Shown here piece by piece: positions 25,239-33,232 of a stretch of 42,417 nucleotides of DNA (position 1 is its first letter; every line of letters begins with the position of its first letter). The DNA is taken from positions 1 through 42,417 of the forward strand of contig JADGOJ010000009.1 of NCBI GenBank assembly GCA_017883045.1. The letters are read 5' to 3'. A model generated the notes under the pieces. It was not told the origin of the DNA. It saw nothing but the letters and a program-made list of their open reading frames with translations, and ran no database searches. Origin of the DNA: Acidimicrobiales bacterium (GTDB lineage Bacteria > Actinomycetota > Acidimicrobiia > Acidimicrobiales > RAAP-2). Both the position numbers and the translations under genes were made by a program.

Positions 25239-26962
25239 TCGACCTTCTTCTTGGACACCGGAGTCGTGCGGCGCTTGCGGTTCTTGGCCGGGACCGTGGT
25301 GCCGAGGTCGGCGAGCCGGGTCTTGGCGTCGTAGGCGTCGGGTTCGGCGATCACGACGCGAGCGAAGAGTTCGCGTGCCGACGCGGTGTCGCCCGCGCGG
25401 TCGAAGATGTCCGCCAGCGCGTACCAGAGCCGCACGTGACGGTACGAGGGGTTGCGCAACTGCTTGGTGCCACCGGCCTTCGTCAGCAGCTCGATCGCCT
25501 CTTTGTACATGCGCTGGTCGGCCCAGGCCGACGCCATGACGATGCGGCCCTCGATCAGCACCTCGGCGGTGGGCTCGCTCTCCTCGAGTTCGGCGAAGGT
25601 CTTCTCCACGGCGCGGTAGCGGCGGTTCGCCCGGTCGCAGTCCATCACGAGCGGCAGGTGCTCGGGGTCGCCCGTGATCGTGAAGTGGGCGCGCAGGTGG
25701 ATCTTCGCCATGCTCCAGCGCTCCGCGCGGTAGGCCGCCAGTCCGGTCAGTTCGCGCACCGGCGCCACGCCGGGCACCGCATCCGAGACGATTCGACCCA
25801 GGCGCAACGCCTCTTCGTAGCGCTTGCGGTCGTAAGCCTCGGCGGCGCGCGTCAGGGTCATGACCATCTTCTCGCGCATGTAGGCGGTGCCAATGAAGGC
25901 CTTTCGAACGTCGGCGGCCACGTCGCCCGGCAGGGCGTACTTGACCTTGGCCTTGACCTTGGCGGCCGGTGCCGACGCGGCGGGACGGACCTCTTCGACC
26001 CACTGCGACAACGGGTCGGGGGTGCGGCCCGCACTGGGCGTGACCTCCATGGCCTGGCCGGTCGACTTGATGTTGGCCCCGCCCTTGCGGGCGACACCGC
26101 CCCATCCCTTGCCGCGGCCGTACGAATCGGCCTTCGCGCGCTCGATCTCCTCGGGGGTCAGTTCACGAGGTCGTCGGTCGTTGCGCGCACCGTAGTCGCG
26201 GGCACCCGGGCGCACGCCAGGCCGCGCTCCGCGGGGTGGGAGGCTCGGACGGCGGTCACGCGAGACGCTCTCGTGGCGCTCCCCCTCGCGAGGCGCACGG
26301 CTGGAGCGGCGAGCGTCGTAGGGACGGGCGTCGCGCTCTCCGGGACGCGCTGGGCGGGCGGGACGTCGATCCGACGCGGCACGGTCGTTGCGATCGGCGC
26401 CACGCGGCGGACCGCCCGGGCGGGCGCGACGGGAGTCGCTGTCGTAACGCTCGCCATCACGAGGTCCGCGACGCGCGTCGGTTGTCGGGCGGCGAGCGTC
26501 GTAGGGACGGGCGTCGCGTCCAATCGGACGGGCCGAGGGACGACCATTGCGTCCGGCGCTGGCCGGGCGGGGGCGCCGTTCGTCACCACTGCGGCTGTCA
26601 CGGCTGTCACGGCTGTCACGATCATCGCGGTCGTAGCGACGGGCGGGTCGCTCGGCGAATGACCCACGCGGGTCACGCGACGATGGCGCGTCCGGTCGAG
26701 TGCCCCGAGAGCCGGATCCGCCTCGAGGAGAGTCGGCGCTGCTACGGTCGATGCGACGTTCAGCCCCGTCGCGAGGCGTACGGCCCTCGTAGCCGCCGCG
26801 TCCGCCCGAACCACGAGGAGCGCGGCTTGGATCTCCGCCTTGATTCGAGCGACCTCGAGAAGCGCCAGTGCCGCCACCGGTTCGCGGTGCCACGCCACGG
26901 CCGCCGGACGCGGGTCGCCCGCCGCTGGGGCGTCGGCGAGGGGTGGGATTGGCAGGAGTCAC
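25235..26962 (-). CDS. TPR protein with long Arg/Asp/Gly-rich disordered N-terminus
   Basis: 575 aa. Residues 1 to about 290 are low complexity, built of R, D, G, P, S and A with repeats such as RDARPYDARR (twice, 61 residues apart) and DSR three times. RELTPEEIERAKADSYGRGKGWG marks the change to order. From about 350 to 560 lies an alpha-helical repeat part: REKMVMTLTRAAEAYDRKRYEEALRLGR, YRAERWSMAKIHLRAH, QRMYKEAIELL and DIFDRAGDTASARELFARV, matching tetratricopeptide units. The tail is basic (NRKRRTTPVSKKK). The N-terminus resembles RGG-type RNA-binding regions. No function is assigned. GTG start at 26962 without a strong ribosome site; a shorter protein is possible. Confidence 0.8.
   Translation of the reverse strand: MTPANPTPRRRPSGGRPASGGRGVAPRTGGGTGASRGRSNQGGDPSRAPRGSGGRGGYEGRTPRDGAERRIDRSSADSPRGGSGSRGTRPDAPSSRDPRGSFAERPARRYDRDDRDSRDSRDSRSGDERRPRPASAGRNGRPSARPIGRDARPYDARRPTTDARRGPRDGERYDSDSRRARPGGPPRGADRNDRAASDRRPARPARPGERDARPYDARRSSRAPREGERHESVSRDRRPSLPPRGARPGVRPGARDYGARNDRRPRELTPEEIERAKADSYGRGKGWGGVARKGGANIKSTGQAMEVTPSAGRTPDPLSQWVEEVRPAASAPAAKVKAKVKYALPGDVAADVRKAFIGTAYMREKMVMTLTRAAEAYDRKRYEEALRLGRIVSDAVPGVAPVRELTGLAAYRAERWSMAKIHLRAHFTITGDPEHLPLVMDCDRANRRYRAVEKTFAELEESEPTAEVLIEGRIVMASAWADQRMYKEAIELLTKAGGTKQLRNPSYRHVRLWYALADIFDRAGDTASARELFARVVIAEPDAYDAKTRLADLGTTVPAKNRKRRTTPVSKKKVD
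26306..26335. repeat. 30-bp direct repeat, copy 1
   Basis: A 30-base block identical to 26489-26518, 183 bases (61 codons) away, in phase with the reading frame of the TPR gene; both encode RDARPYDARR. Points to duplication within the disordered region. Confidence 0.85.
26489..26518. repeat. 30-bp direct repeat, copy 2
   Basis: Second copy of the block at 26306-26335, same orientation and in the same frame. Confidence 0.85.
26592..26618. repeat. Three tandem 9-bp units
   Basis: CGGCTGTCA repeated three times without change; on the coding strand it gives three successive Asp-Ser-Arg triplets. Such an exact codon-phase array is prone to slippage and may vary between strains. Confidence 0.9.
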
Positions 26963-27025
26963 CGTGCAATGCTACTAAACCGGCTCACCGGCCCCGCAGG
27001 TGCCGACGCTGCCGCTTGAGCACCC

Positions 27026-27080
27026 CGTTCAAACGAACGCCGTGTCCACCAGGATCGGAGAAACCGACTGACCGCGGTCA
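27026..27080. other. Gap with two small palindromes after the ABC operon
   Basis: TGACCGCGGTCA (27069-27080) is a perfect 12-base palindrome overlapping the livM stop codon, and CGTTC-AAAC-GAACG (27026-27039) is a small hairpin. One or both may terminate the minus-strand ABC transporter transcript. No gene or tRNA was found in this 115-base gap. Confidence 0.3.
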
Positions 27081-28121
27081 AGCGGCCTCGTCGGCGACCT
27101 CTTTGCCTGCGACCACGCGGTAGCCCACCGGTAGCAGTTCGAAGTTGAACCGGTCCCGCAGAAGACCCCAGATGCCCCGCGGCTGCCAGATGGCGACCAC
27201 CACTGCCACCGTGCCGAAGATGATGAGGTACCAGGCGCCCCAGTTCTGCAGCAATTGCTGCAGAACGAAGAAGATGATCGAGCCCAGAATCGGCCCCTCG
27301 ATGGTCCCGAGTCCTCCGATCATCGACACGAACAGCATCTCGGCGGCCCACTGCAGGTTGAATTCGTTCCCCGGTTGGATGAAGGGCTGGCTGATCGCAA
27401 GGACCGCCCCGGCCGCCCCACAACCGGCGGCCGCGATGATGTAGACCATTCGCCGAGTTGAGGTGACCTTGGCTCCGGCACTGCGCGAGGCGACCTCATT
27501 GTCACGCACCGAAGCCAGCACGAGGCCCATGCGGCTACGCAGCAGTAGATAGGTCGCCACCACGACCAGCAGAGCGACCACCCACGTGGCGAGGTAGGTG
27601 TAGTGGTTGAGCTGATCGGGGCTCAGGTTGGTGAGACCGGGCAGATAGTGCCCCGTGCCACCACCCAGCAGCGCGATCGATCCAATGATCAGCATGGCGC
27701 TGTCCGCGATGACCCAGGTGGCCACCGAGAAGTAGCCACCGCGAAGTCGGAAGACGAGGAACGTCACGGGCAGCGCGATGGCGCCGCACGCGAGGATGGC
27801 GAGAGGGATCGCCACGAAAGGATTGACGCCCTTGATCGCGAAGTACAAGGTGGCGTAGGCGCCGAGTCCGACGAATCCCTGCTGACCAATCGACACCATG
27901 CCCGCGTAGCCCGCCAGCAGGTTCCACATCGTGGCCATGATCACGAGGATGAAGAAGTTCATGAAGATCGACACCGTCGCGGCCGGCAGTATCCACGGCG
28001 CCCAACTCAAGAATGCGACGAGTACCACGGCACCGCTCAGCGTGATCAACGGGGAGATCCGGCTCCGCCGAACGGTTATCGACCCTGTCGAGCGGTGCTG
28101 GAGGCTCTTGACCTTGCTCAC
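27078..28121 (-). CDS. livM: Branched-chain-type ABC transporter permease (LivM-like)
   Basis: 347 aa from GTG at 28119-28121, overlapping the livH stop (GTGA); the longer frame to 28277 reads into livH and is rejected. About nine membrane helices. Family landmarks are NLLAGYAGMVSIGQQGFVGLGAYA, LRGGYFSVATWVIADS and SVRDNEVASRSAGAKV with the EAA-type loop, then MIGGLGTIEGPILGS. A C-terminal tail of about 45 residues reaches the cytoplasm. Forms the membrane channel with LivH. Last gene of the five-gene importer operon. Confidence 0.93.
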   Translation of the reverse strand: MSKVKSLQHRSTGSITVRRSRISPLITLSGAVVLVAFLSWAPWILPAATVSIFMNFFILVIMATMWNLLAGYAGMVSIGQQGFVGLGAYATLYFAIKGVNPFVAIPLAILACGAIALPVTFLVFRLRGGYFSVATWVIADSAMLIIGSIALLGGGTGHYLPGLTNLSPDQLNHYTYLATWVVALLVVVATYLLLRSRMGLVLASVRDNEVASRSAGAKVTSTRRMVYIIAAAGCGAAGAVLAISQPFIQPGNEFNLQWAAEMLFVSMIGGLGTIEGPILGSIIFFVLQQLLQNWGAWYLIIFGTVAVVVAIWQPRGIWGLLRDRFNFELLPVGYRVVAGKEVADEAA

Positions 28122-28990
28122 GAGAGCGCCGTCTTCTTGCCGAACAGGCCCTGAGGCCGCACCGCGAGGACCAGCAGGAACAGTGCGTTGCCGGCCAGGA
28201 TCTGGTACGCCGGATTGATGTGAGCGCCGATCTGCTGCGCCATGCCAAGCAAGATGCCCCCGATCAGCGTCCCCCACACCGAGCCGATGCCCCCGATCAC
28301 CACGGTCTCGAAGGCGAACAAGAGATTGACCCCGCCCGAGGTGGGGGCGAACTGGGTCATGATCCCAAACGAGATGCCCGCGAGCGCGACCGTGCCGAAC
28401 GCGATCGCCGCCGCGACACCGAAGAGGTGCCGGTAGTTCGCCCCACAGAGCTGAGCCGCCTCGCGGTCATCGGACACGGCGCGAATCTGACGCCCGGTGC
28501 CGGTCTTGGACAGGAAAAGCTGCAGGGCCCCGAGCATCAGCACCGCTACGGCGAGCACGACGAGCGAGACGTACGAGATGTAGAGCGTTGAGCTCACCTG
28601 CCACGACTTGGAGATCAGTGAGCCGATGTTCACCGACTGTCCGTTCGCCGAATAGATCTGAAGCAGGAGGTTCTCGATCACCACCGACAGCCCGAAGGTC
28701 ACCAGAAGCGTCGTGAAGGGGTCGCGGTCGATGCTCTTCTGCAGCAGCGTCCTCTGCAGCACGTAGCCGACGAGAGCGAAGAGGGGGACGACGACGATGA
28801 AGGACCAGACACCGGCGACATGGAGCTTCGGTGCGAGGAACACCGCGGTGTAGCCCGCGACGACCGCCATGTCGCCGTGGGCCAGGTTGATCACCTTCAT
28901 GACACCGAACATCAGTGAAAGGCCGCAGGCGAAGAGGGCGTAGAACCCGCCGATCATCGCACCTTGGACGAGCGCGTTGACCCAGCTCAT
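28118..28990 (-). CDS. livH: Branched-chain-type ABC transporter permease (LivH-like)
   Basis: 290 aa, about eight membrane helices. It begins NALVQGAMIGGFYALFACGLSLMFGVMKVINLAHGD, which is the standard LivH N-terminus, and contains VRAVSDD-like RQIRAVSDDREAAQLCG and VIGGIGSVWGTLIGG. Pairs with LivM. ATG at 28990 overlaps the livF stop by 4 bases. Within the operon that borders the aromatic catabolic genes. Confidence 0.94.
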   Translation of the reverse strand: MSWVNALVQGAMIGGFYALFACGLSLMFGVMKVINLAHGDMAVVAGYTAVFLAPKLHVAGVWSFIVVVPLFALVGYVLQRTLLQKSIDRDPFTTLLVTFGLSVVIENLLLQIYSANGQSVNIGSLISKSWQVSSTLYISYVSLVVLAVAVLMLGALQLFLSKTGTGRQIRAVSDDREAAQLCGANYRHLFGVAAAIAFGTVALAGISFGIMTQFAPTSGGVNLLFAFETVVIGGIGSVWGTLIGGILLGMAQQIGAHINPAYQILAGNALFLLVLAVRPQGLFGKKTALS

Positions 28991-29760
28991 ACGTGGCCCT
29001 CCTGCGCTGCGGGTCCGTGGGTCACGTCCGAACCGAAGTACGCTCGCTCGATCGCGCTTGGACTCAGCTCTTGGGGCGTGCCGACCAGCGACGTCCTGCC
29101 CTCGAGCAGACAGTGGACCCGCGTGGCCACCTGCAGTCCCTGGGTCACGTCCTGCTCGACCAGTACCACGCCGATGCCCTGAGTGACGATGTTCGGGATG
29201 AACTCGTAGATCCGCTCGATGACGATGGGCGCGAGTCCCAGGGACACCTCGTCGAGCAGCAGGACCTGGGGGTTCGCCACCAGCGCCCGGGCGATCGCCA
29301 CCGCCTGCTGCTCGCCGCCGGAGAACTGGCGGACCTTCTGATTTCGCCTCTCGTGCATCCAGTCGAAGAGGTCGTAGACGTAACCGATGTTGAACGGTCC
29401 CGGCGCCGCGTTCTGTGCGCCGACCTGGAGGTTCTCCTCCAGGGACAGCGACGCGAAGAGGCGTCGGCCCTCGGGGACGAGCGAGATCCCTTTTCGGACC
29501 CGCCGATGGGCGGCCAGCTTCGAGATCTCCTCGCCCTTGTAGGAGATCCTGCCGGAGCTCGGCTTGTGGAGTCCAGCGATCGTGCGCAGCAGCGTCGACT
29601 TGCCCGCTCCGTTGGCTCCGATGATCGCCAACACCTCACCGGCGTTGACGTGGAAGCTCACCTGGTCGACAGCGCAGAGCTGGCCGTGGAAGACGGTCAA
29701 TTCGGAGACGTCCAGCAGGCTATCGCTGCGGGCGCTGTGGTCGTAGGTCGTGTCCGTCAC
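28987..29760 (-). CDS. livF: Branched-chain-type ABC transporter ATP-binding protein (LivF-like)
   Basis: 257 aa. Walker A GANGAGKST, signature FSGGEQQAVAIARAL and Walker B VLLLDEVSLGLAP are intact, followed by the LivF-type LVEQDV switch. An extra 15-residue N-terminus precedes the ABC domain. ATP hydrolysis here powers import through LivH/LivM. Overlaps livG's stop and livH's start by 4 bases each, so expression is coupled. Confidence 0.95.
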   Translation of the reverse strand: MTDTTYDHSARSDSLLDVSELTVFHGQLCAVDQVSFHVNAGEVLAIIGANGAGKSTLLRTIAGLHKPSSGRISYKGEEISKLAAHRRVRKGISLVPEGRRLFASLSLEENLQVGAQNAAPGPFNIGYVYDLFDWMHERRNQKVRQFSGGEQQAVAIARALVANPQVLLLDEVSLGLAPIVIERIYEFIPNIVTQGIGVVLVEQDVTQGLQVATRVHCLLEGRTSLVGTPQELSPSAIERAYFGSDVTHGPAAQEGHV

Positions 29761-30497
29761 GCGACTCCGTGCTCGTTGATGATCTTGCCGCCCAGGTAGA
29801 CGGTGCGCACCGCGTCGGACGCGAGCACCTCGCGCGGCTCACCGTCGGCCACCAGTGCGCCGTTGGCGAGGCAGAGCAGCCGGTCCACCGTCGACAGCAG
29901 GGCGCGCACGACGTGTTCTATCCAGAGGATGGCGATGCCGTCGCTCTGCAGACCGCGGATGATCGTGGTGAGTTCCACGACCTCGGCGTCGGTCAGCCCC
30001 CCGGCGATCTCGTCGAGCAGGAGTATCCGGGGCTTGGTCGACAGGGCCCGCGCGAGCTCGAGGCGCTTGCGGTGCAGCAGCGCCAGCGAACCCGCCGGTC
30101 GATTGGCGAGGTCGGCGAGTCCCACCCGCTCGAGCGATCCGTAGGCCATCTCGTAGCTGTCGTGGCCGTGCACGTGCGCGCCCTGCTGGGCGGCCAACAA
30201 GGCGTTCTCGAACACCGTCATGTGTTCGAAGGGCTGGGGGACCTGATACGTGCGCCCAATGCCCATGCGACAGCGGGCTGAAACGCTGGCGCGGTGAAGG
30301 TCGTGTCCGGCGAACGAAAGGGTGCCGGTGTCGGGTTTGATGTCGCCCGAGATGATGCCGAACATCGAGGTCTTGCCCGCGCCATTCGGTCCGACGACCC
30401 CCACCGAGGCGCCCGGCTCCAGCTGGAAGGTGATCCCGTCAGCCACAACAACCTGACCGAATCGTTTGGATACACCTTCCAGCTGAAGCAGCGGCAT
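29757..30497 (-). CDS. livG: Branched-chain-type ABC transporter ATP-binding protein (LivG-like)
   Basis: 246 aa. Walker A is GPNGAGKTS, Walker B ILLLDEIAGGLTDAE and the switch IEHV. The signature motif is unusual: SLALLHRKRLELARAL replaces the LSxGQ form, losing the central glycine. I recall similar variants in LivG proteins of aromatic or amide importers, so this is probably a subfamily trait, with LivF supplying the canonical site. ATG at 30495-30497. 14 bases downstream of the substrate-binding protein gene. Confidence 0.93.
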   Translation of the reverse strand: MPLLQLEGVSKRFGQVVVADGITFQLEPGASVGVVGPNGAGKTSMFGIISGDIKPDTGTLSFAGHDLHRASVSARCRMGIGRTYQVPQPFEHMTVFENALLAAQQGAHVHGHDSYEMAYGSLERVGLADLANRPAGSLALLHRKRLELARALSTKPRILLLDEIAGGLTDAEVVELTTIIRGLQSDGIAILWIEHVVRALLSTVDRLLCLANGALVADGEPREVLASDAVRTVYLGGKIINEHGVA

Positions 30498-30511
30498 TTA
30501 ACTCTTAATTC

Positions 30512-31945
30512 CTAGGCGTTGGTCGGCTCGAGTGTGGCCTGCAACGGGATGTGCTTGTTCAGCGTGTTGTCCACGACGTAGGGCGACCACGAGAACTTCT
30601 TGTGTCCCACCAACTCAGTCGAGCCCGGCTTCCACTGGATGCCCACCGGCTTGATGATGCCGATGCCCTGCGCCGGAGCCGTCTTCGCGTTGAAGTTCAA
30701 CGGACCGCACATGCCGACGTAGTTCACGTGCTTCAGTGCATGCGCGACGGCCTTGCGGTCGTGGGGGTTCTTCACGTGCTTGAAGGCCTCGATGACGACC
30801 TCGAACAGCGAGTACGTCGAACCCATGGACTGCACCCACTGGCTGTTGGTCACCTGCTGGTACTTGGCGCCGAACGAGTTCGCCGACATGCCCGTCAGGG
30901 ACGACTTGTACGGCGAGTTCGGCGTCCACCACGCGTCGGTGGCGACGTTGTTCGACAGGTCTCCCAGGGCGTACACGTCGGTCGGGAACAGCATGACCTT
31001 GGCGACGGTCGCGAGCTTCGGGTTCCAGTTCTGCTGGGAAGCCTGCTTCCAGAAGGTGTTGAAGTCTGGAGGCAGCGGGCAGTTGATGAAGAAGTCACAC
31101 GACTTGCCGCCCGCGCCGGTCTTGAACGTCGAGATCATCGACGTGTAGTCCGACGACAGGTCCGAGTACGCTCCGCCATCGACGAACGTCCAGGCTGGGT
31201 TCGACCCGTTCACCGCGCCGAGCGTCGGAGGCCAGGCCGCGCGGAAGGCGTTGCCGTCGGAGTCGTTCGGGAACATCCCCGCGTAGACCCGGTTGGCGTT
31301 CGTCTTCTTCTGGACCTTCTCCCACATCGGCAGGAAGCACTCGACGAACTCGGGCACACCGAAGAAGAACATGCTCGAGAACTTCGGGATTGAACCCACG
31401 GCCTGGCCCTGGTTACCGATCGTTCCTCCGAGGCCGCCCCACCAGGCTTCCCAGGGGCACACCGTCGACAGGCAGGGCACACCCGCACCTTCGCAGACAA
31501 CGCTCACAGGGATCGTCGTCTCGGGTGCCGAGCTCGTCACCACGACATCGACACCGTAGGCCTGGATCAACTGCGTCGTGACCTGACCGGCGATCGAGGG
31601 ATTCGACTGGCTGTCCTTCACGATGATCTGGATCTTGTACTTCGTGCCGCCGATGGTCATGCCCTTCGCGAACTGACTCGAGGCACGAATGAGACTGATC
31701 ACGAACTTGTCGGGACCGGCAAAGTCAGCAAGCGGACCCGTCGAGGGCGTCACGTAGCCGATCTTGATGGTCTTGGACTTCGTGGCTGCTGCGGCCTCTG
31801 ACGCCTGGGCGAGCGCTCCGATGCCGCCCACGAGCGCGGTGGCACCGAGCCCCTTGAGCGCGAGTCGCCGTCCGAATTCGACGCTCCCCCACCCCGGAAT
31901 GGTCCTCTCGACGAAGCCATTATTGACGGTTTCTTCAATCCCCAT
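30512..31945 (-). CDS. ABC transporter substrate-binding protein, periplasmic-binding type I, Tat-like signal
   Basis: 477 aa from ATG at 31943-31945, which follows an AGGGGGG ribosome site; the frame extends to 31999 without one. The N-terminus carries a twin-arginine stretch GRRLALKGLGATALVGGIGALAQASEA, so export by the Tat route is likely. The mature protein begins SKTIKIGYVTPSTGPLADFAG, typical of Leu/Ile/Val-binding family proteins, with VDVVVTSSAPETT and a second lobe. In several bacteria this class binds aromatic acids such as coumarate or benzoates. The position next to vanillate and hydroxybenzoate genes suggests an aromatic ligand; that is inference. Confidence 0.92.
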   Translation of the reverse strand: MGIEETVNNGFVERTIPGWGSVEFGRRLALKGLGATALVGGIGALAQASEAAAATKSKTIKIGYVTPSTGPLADFAGPDKFVISLIRASSQFAKGMTIGGTKYKIQIIVKDSQSNPSIAGQVTTQLIQAYGVDVVVTSSAPETTIPVSVVCEGAGVPCLSTVCPWEAWWGGLGGTIGNQGQAVGSIPKFSSMFFFGVPEFVECFLPMWEKVQKKTNANRVYAGMFPNDSDGNAFRAAWPPTLGAVNGSNPAWTFVDGGAYSDLSSDYTSMISTFKTGAGGKSCDFFINCPLPPDFNTFWKQASQQNWNPKLATVAKVMLFPTDVYALGDLSNNVATDAWWTPNSPYKSSLTGMSANSFGAKYQQVTNSQWVQSMGSTYSLFEVVIEAFKHVKNPHDRKAVAHALKHVNYVGMCGPLNFNAKTAPAQGIGIIKPVGIQWKPGSTELVGHKKFSWSPYVVDNTLNKHIPLQATLEPTNA

Positions 31946-31980
31946 GTATTCCCCCCTGTAAAAACGTTGATGTTTCTTAT

Positions 31981-32003
31981 CACAATACGGCTGTCGCATT
32001 GTG
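31981..32003. promoter_or_regulatory. Inverted repeat upstream of importer operon
   Basis: CACAAT (31981-31986) and ATTGTG (31998-32003) form a perfect 6-bp repeat with an 11-base centre, 36 bases upstream of the substrate-binding protein start. Candidate operator for the five-gene importer. Confidence 0.4.
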
Positions 32004-32006
32004 GTT

Positions 32007-32024
32007 TCACGGTCAGCGCCGTGA
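32007..32024. terminator. Hairpin between Rieske oxygenase gene and importer operon
   Basis: TCACGG (32007-32012) and CCGTGA (32019-32024) form a perfect stem with a 6-base loop, 45 bases past the oxygenase stop. On the minus strand it is followed by AAA, not T, so termination is uncertain; it may instead be part of the operator region. Confidence 0.3.
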
Positions 32025-32039
32025 GTGAAATATTCTCAC
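32021..32039. promoter_or_regulatory. Second inverted repeat upstream of importer operon
   Basis: GTGAG (32021-32025) and CTCAC (32035-32039) flank nine AT-rich bases, overlapping the hairpin just before it. One of three symmetric elements packed into 60 bases. Confidence 0.3.
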
Positions 32040-32068
32040 TGACGATGCTGGCGTCCTGAAGTGATGAC

Positions 32069-33103
32069 TCAGTGCAGTCTGGTCACCTCGTGCTCTCCCA
32101 GCTGAGCGAGCATGTGACGCGCGACGAGCCCCCCACGGTCGATCTTGACGCTGACTTCGGTCAGCTCCTGGCCCTCATTGATCCTCTGCTGGAGGATGTT
32201 GAGCGCGTCGACGTCTTCTTGCACGACCGCGACCTGCATCTTCTCGAGAAAGCGGTCCACGGCGTCGTCGCCGACGCAGAAGTCGCGCGACAGGGCCCAG
32301 AAGTCGTAGACCGACGTCTCGGTCGATGGCGTGAGTCCGTAGAAGATCTTCATGTGGAAGGCGTGGGCGTCCGAGCCATCGGGCAGGGGTGGCTCGCCAA
32401 CGGGCGCGATCCGCGAGTTCAGCTTGTAGAAGCCCGGTGGGAAGTACTCGATGTCCTGCCAGCGGTCGACTTTGCCCTTCAAGCCAGTCGTGTCCGAGTA
32501 AAAGGGTGGGCACTCCACATTGGCCATGTGCCGGTACACGTTCACGACCCGTGACTCGTCGTCCACCTCGACTTCGATGGGCGTCGTCGCGACTTCCGGG
32601 GTTCCGATCGATCCGTTGTGCAGGAACGTCTCGTGGGAGAGGTCGAGCAGATTGTCAACGAGCAGCCCGAACGCGGCGTCGATCTTCGCCACACCCGAGA
32701 CGACAGACCAGTTGTCGGTGTCGGTCATCCAAGGGGTGGCCGGCAGCTTCGACAGGTCCGCCTCTCCGTGGCCCATCCAGATCCAGACCCAACAACCCTG
32801 CTCGACCAGCGAGTACGCGCGTACGCTCAGGCGCGACGGTATCCGGTCCTGTCCCGGGACGGCGACGCAGATCCCCCCGCAATCGAACGTGAAGCCGTGA
32901 TATCCGCAGACCAATACGTCGCCGACGACGGTGCCCAAGGACAACGGGTAGCCGCGGTGCGGGCACGTGTCCGCCACGGCCACGATCTGACCAGACGAGT
33001 TGCGATACATCGCGACGTGCTCTCCGAGGATGGTCCGTGCGATGGGACGTTCGGAGAGTTCAGACGCCAAGGCGGCGACGTACCAGTTGCGACGCAGAAA
33101 CAT
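32069..33103 (-). CDS. vanA: Rieske non-haem iron oxygenase, vanillate O-demethylase subunit type
   Basis: 344 aa. The Rieske cluster ligands are Cys47 and His49 (TCPHRG) and Cys66 and His69 (CGYHG). The mononuclear iron motif DLSHETFLH gives His157 and His162 with Asp154. MFLRRNWYVAALASEL and the overall length fit VanA, which demethylates vanillate to protocatechuate. No reductase (VanB) is adjacent; electrons must come from elsewhere. Divergent from the aldehyde dehydrogenase at 33233. Other methoxylated aromatics are possible substrates. GGGGG lies 4 bases before the ATG. Confidence 0.9.
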   Translation of the reverse strand: MFLRRNWYVAALASELSERPIARTILGEHVAMYRNSSGQIVAVADTCPHRGYPLSLGTVVGDVLVCGYHGFTFDCGGICVAVPGQDRIPSRLSVRAYSLVEQGCWVWIWMGHGEADLSKLPATPWMTDTDNWSVVSGVAKIDAAFGLLVDNLLDLSHETFLHNGSIGTPEVATTPIEVEVDDESRVVNVYRHMANVECPPFYSDTTGLKGKVDRWQDIEYFPPGFYKLNSRIAPVGEPPLPDGSDAHAFHMKIFYGLTPSTETSVYDFWALSRDFCVGDDAVDRFLEKMQVAVVQEDVDALNILQQRINEGQELTEVSVKIDRGGLVARHMLAQLGEHEVTRLH

Positions 33104-33157
33104 GTATCCCCCACATTCGATGCCCGTGTCAAGGAAACTCGATCATGCCGACGCCAT

Positions 33158-33175
33158 TGTCAACTGAGGATGACA
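33158..33175. promoter_or_regulatory. Inverted repeat in vanA/vdh divergent promoter
   Basis: TGTCA (33158-33162) and TGACA (33171-33175) flank eight bases. The minus strand reads TTGACA across the left arm, a good -35 for vanA, so a repressor here could block both directions. The symmetry is seen; the role is inferred. Confidence 0.35.
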
Positions 33176-33232
33176 CTAACGATGTTGTGCTAAGACGTCA
33201 AGTGCACTCGCATCACTTAGGGGGATGGACTG

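Noticed and set aside
24117..26105. Minus-strand frame of about 660 codons
   Set aside because: Out of frame with the TPR gene and antisense to the serine hydrolase; composition is that of a shadow.
26581..26630. Tandem 9-bp units considered as a CRISPR-like or origin repeat
   Set aside because: Units abut with no spacers and stay in codon phase, so they are a coding repeat.
26970..27060. Possible tRNA in the gap after livM (GTTCAAAC, a TCCACCA-like end)
   Set aside because: No acceptor stem pairs with the CCA-like end and no anticodon arm is seen; the GTTCAAAC is part of a small palindrome.
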